Assembly (NCBI RefSeq): GCF_001039355.2
Contig: NW_019775103.1
Location: 198,920-262,919, forward strand
Source: Lingula anatina
Lineage: Eukaryota > Brachiopoda > Lingulata > Lingulida > Lingulidae
DNA length: 64,000 nt
Reading direction: 5' to 3'
This document shows, piece by piece, positions 60,253-64,000 of the stretch (position 1 is its first letter; each line of letters starts with the position of its first letter). The notes beneath the pieces are model-generated. The model ran no database searches. It worked only from the letters and a program-made list of their open reading frames with translations, and was not told the DNA's origin. A program made the translations under genes and the position numbers.

Positions 60253-63107
60253 TAATTTCGTATCGCTACAAGGAAATACGAAAACTTCGTATCACGAGCA
60301 TTAACATTATTACATATCACTACAAGTTTAAAAACACTTAGCAATTCATTTCCTTTCCGTAGAGATATATAGTTTGACCAATTTCCCTTGTTATTTGCAG
60401 TTTTGAAAGTTTGCCAACATAGGATACTCCTGGCTGTCAGAATCACGTGTTGAATGCCCTTCCCTAAGTGCATATATATATCATAGTTACAGTCCCGCTC
60501 GCTCGGTGGCAGCACGTTACAAGCATTTGTACCTGGAAATATATTCGTATAATGTATTGGGAATTAAAGATAGTTATCGGATGGTCAAAAATGAAAGTAG
60601 TGAAATCTGTAGTGTTGTCGTACTTAAAACATGGAAATAATTTTTCTAATAACAAAATCTTCTGTTGGGATTAGATAACATTATTGATAGTTGGAAGTAA
60701 AATGCAAACGCCGGAGTTTTTCGCCCTCGGTTCACACCATTTTAGGTTGAAAATATTATTTCTTTAATATTAAAATGGTCATTTTCAGCATCAACATACA
60801 AGTACGTAACAATACAAAACGCAATTAATAATATTTAATCACAAACAGATCGTAACTCGATACAGCATGCATAGGATAGAGACCTTGAAAGTGTAGAAGC
60901 GTCATAGAATAAGTAGAATTAATTAGATTTCCCTGGATGCAATAAATCTTTATCATTATTATACGCACAAAAAATGCACGCTTATAAAACTTTATCAGCA
61001 TCAACCCAAACATTTTATAAGATAAGGGCTTCAAAAGTAGTGAAAAATTAACATGGAATTTTTTTTATCATGGAGACAATGTAACGCGGAACGTCAACTC
61101 TAAGCTCTTTCAACTCGATATCATGTTTTAGCAACCAAAACCTGGTCCCAACAAGGTACAAGATATCCCTTAGGCCACGTGACAACTCCTGTCATCCTCG
61201 ACGTGCTTTTTNTCAAAAAATTGTACGCACAGTGCATCCGTGCGTATGCCTAGTTACGCCCATGTGTCCTGAGTTTATATGGGTCGATCACGCTGATCAG
61301 CTGTAGTTTTCACATGTATATACACTTTTCCTTTTGGTGTACTTGATCGCAATATGAAGTTTAGTTTATTTTATTAGGTTTACCTATATTTACGCTACTA
61401 ATCCCCGTCGTTCTTTCCCTCCAGTATGGCTGCTGGACTAGTGTTACGGAGCAAATATGACGTCACTGTAATGGGTTAACATGTACATGTGTACAAGGTC
61501 TCGAGTACTGTCACCCACTACCCAAGTTCTTGCTGTTTTACGTGTACTTGCATAGGATCTCTGAGTCTCACACACACTTCCATATTCTCCTGGTATTTTT
61601 CTCTAACTCTCAGTTGGATCATTTATGAATCATTGTGGGATGAATAAGGATTATTTTTTCATTAAATAAAATAATGAAAACTGATTTTCTCTTTTAAATG
61701 TCATATTTTATTATATTTTGCATATATTTTGCATATATTACTAAGAACTGAAATTTAAAATAAGTGTACAAAATGACAAAGGTGTACAAATTTGATTAAA
61801 TATAACAGCTAGTGTTCATGCAGGAAATTTAATAACAAATTCCAGGAATCAAAAAGACTGATACTTTAAGTCAATTTCTTTTGAAGTACACTTTCAATGC
61901 AAGTAGGGCAAAATAAAATCAATTTTAAGTTTATGTAAGAAACAAAACAGACGGTCAAGTTATATTTTACATAAATTTTTTAATTTTATGAAACAATAAC
62001 ATGATGAAAATATAAAATAAAATATAAAAATAATTTTATAAACAATTTACTATATGTATATTCTTGTCTAAATTAAAGTTAATAAGTACAATATAAAAAT
62101 AAAGTCCTTTTCAAGGACAAAAGCAAATGAAAACTATCCCTTATAAAAGATTTGTAACAAATTCCAGTTCTTTGCTGAGGTCATAAAATTAATTAGTTTA
62201 AAATACAGTACTGAATGATCAAACTGATTCACATATTGAAAATTACTGAATGAAAAATACTGAAAAATTATCAAAAAGAAATTGCATAAATGAAAGGAAA
62301 AAATGATTAATACTGTCAAGTTGGCATTTTCAATATCAGCTGTATGTATATCCTTATAATCATTCTTGTACGTAAAAAAATAAGTAACAAAGTTTAATTT
62401 TTCATTACATTTGTGGTGGCAGGGTCCACAATAGGGATTTTACCAATTTTGAAGCAATATAACATAATACTCAACAGCATATTCACTACAAAATTAAAAT
62501 AATATAAGTATTATGGATATCCAGACAATGTGAGTAAAAAAGGTCTTCAAGTTGTGTCTCACCTTGAAAATGCTAATATGTGAAAAATTAATATTTCACA
62601 CATTCACAGACAAAGAAAATTAATAAATAAAAATAATAATTTACCAAAATTAATTTGATCTGGATGGTTTTGAAACAAAATATTTTAATAATTTGGAACT
62701 CTCCTTATGAAAGTTTGACATTTTCCTTGCAATATGTCATTTGAATTGCATACAGTAATATGGTCCAATCCAGGTGATATTTAAATTTGACCTGTATTTT
62801 ATGGATAATCATCACTTCTGTTGCCTTTAAGACAGAAGATGTATTTTTTTTATTTAACATGTTATCTGTGTAAGTTCACAGTACAGAGATGATGACTGCA
62901 ACAACAGATGCAACTAATGGCCAGTACAGTGATGTACAATAACATACAGTTAGTATGTGTCTTGGCAAAAACATAAAATATCATGATTCCAATAAGATGC
63001 ACTCACTGGTAAGTATCTACAAGAGACTCACACTTTAGTACATCCAACTTCACTTTACAGTATTCTGTTATTTTTTCAAATAACACTTTGTTACTTTTGT
63101 CAATTTC
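59721..63107. other. AT-rich intergenic region
   Basis: No exon is recognised in 3.4 kb. It holds a (GA)n run at 60225-60252, a single undetermined base at 61212, and very AT-rich sequence from about 61670 to 62700. Confidence 0.5.
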
Positions 63108-63840
63108 TTATCTCTCCCTTTCTAACTGTAAACGCTCTTTTACTACTTTCAACCTCTCCTCCTCTAATGCTAAGCGATCCTTCTCTACGTTGTAAAGCCT
63201 TTCACTTACATCTGAAATTTGAAGATGTATGTAATTAATAATTAAATATAAAAATGATATAATAAGAACTCAATCTTTTCAATATTCTGAATTTTACAGA
63301 TACTGTACTTTTAAGTCACTGTGATAAATTTTCATAAATGAACATATTCCTGTTGAGTTGCAGCAACAAAAATGAAAAGCCGACTATCCGACAATGTTGA
63401 ACGCTTTCATAAGCTATATGTTTGAAATTACCTATAAAGTTTCATTTGTTAATAGGTATAGAAATCAGTATACATATATAGAGATATATGTATGTATAAA
63501 ATATGCCTCCTGGTGATTGGATATTCCAATAGGGTATGTCTGAGAAACTCAGTGTTGAAGTATTCATATTCACAGAGTCTAAGTTAATTACTCTACTTAA
63601 TATCATCTTGAGGTTCTTTAAGCAATTAAATATAAAACGAAACAATTTAATATACAAATTTATTTTTAATAATAACACAATAACACCTTCTTCTCCCACT
63701 CTGACAGTGGACAGGGCCCCACACCACCACCTGTCTGCCGCATTGCTGCACAGCGTTTGGCCTCTTTGCGCTTAGTGCGAGACGTGAGGTCATGCCATTT
63801 TTTCCTGACCTCTCGGAAACTCCTCTTTATATGTGAAACG
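63108..63840 (-). CDS. Myb/SANT-like DNA-binding protein, partial
   Basis: Two minus-strand blocks are recognisable. The first (63840-63666, after an AACAG acceptor) encodes the second half of a Myb/SANT-like domain with VRKKWHDLTSRTKRKEAKRC and then TGGG and LSEWEKKVL. This is the pattern of the Myb_DNA-bind_5/MSANTD families. The second (63211-63108, after a TTTCAG acceptor) encodes an acidic-basic coiled coil, VEKDRLALEEERLKVVKERL, ending at a stop, which is typical of the C-terminus of these proteins. A possible donor AAG|GTGTTA at 63687 is in phase 0, while the second block needs phase 1, so an exon between them is missing or the gene is broken. The N-terminus lies beyond the window. Such proteins accompany PIF/Harbinger transposons or are domesticated from them. 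Confidence 0.65.
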
Positions 63841-64000
63841 CTGTTAACACTAGAAGGAAAGCATTCATAATTTTAATAAAAAATATAAGAATCACCACTT
63901 TATTGCTTCATCATACATGTACATGACCATGTCAAGATGTGTTAATAGAGAGCAATTACAATTACTTTTATTGAATAACTACAACAACATACCAAACTAA

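Noticed and set aside
1..64000. CRISPR arrays, rRNA genes, bacterial operons
   Set aside because: No spaced direct-repeat array of the right size, no rRNA-like sequence, and gene structure is clearly eukaryotic.

Overview
The window looks like nuclear DNA of an invertebrate animal. It is AT-rich, intron-dense and full of microsatellites, and every gene supported here has GT-AG introns. The gene set (a rough-type homeobox, secreted phospholipase A2 genes with an added cysteine domain, a type-2 chitin-binding module, cationic cysteine-rich peptides) fits a bilaterian, probably a lophotrochozoan such as a mollusc, brachiopod or annelid. Species cannot be told from sequence alone. The genes were rebuilt by hand by joining open exons across splice sites whose phases agree; none was checked against a transcript.

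Layout. 1-2725: no gene, one small terminal-inverted-repeat element. 2726-6410 (-): last two exons of a rhodopsin-like GPCR. 6.6-30.9 kb: a tandem segmental duplication of about 3.5 to 4 units of 5.8-6.3 kb. Each complete unit carries one minus-strand gene for a secreted, cationic, eight-cysteine peptide (three intact, one scrambled). The array is laced with small mobile elements, has a Tc1/mariner terminal repeat at its left edge, and is followed on the right by a 1.66 kb decayed Tc1/mariner element (30928-32590). 33.1-36.7 kb: older relics of the same unit, partly inverted. 39077-40403 (-): a rough (Ro) homeobox gene. 42612-45346 and 48096-52403 (+): two paralogous secreted PLA2 genes sharing an unnamed cysteine domain; the second also has a chitin-binding domain. 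54766-57577 (-): a 441-residue protein of unknown function with an RFX X-box-like site upstream. 58777-59626 (-): a single-copy relative of the eight-cysteine peptides. 63108-63840 (-): fragments of a Myb/SANT-like gene of the type linked to Harbinger transposons.

How it fits together. The window is rich in secreted products: five peptide loci with one cysteine plan and two PLA2 genes that keep the catalytic residues, one able in principle to bind chitin. Such proteins are usually deployed at epithelia, in mucus or in host defence. The most novel element is the eight-cysteine family: a signal-peptide exon, a tiny exon holding Cys1-Cys2 and a third exon holding Cys3-Cys8 ending C-x-C-C, amplified in tandem, with changes clustered in one loop of the mature peptide and one copy altered by two compensating frameshifts.
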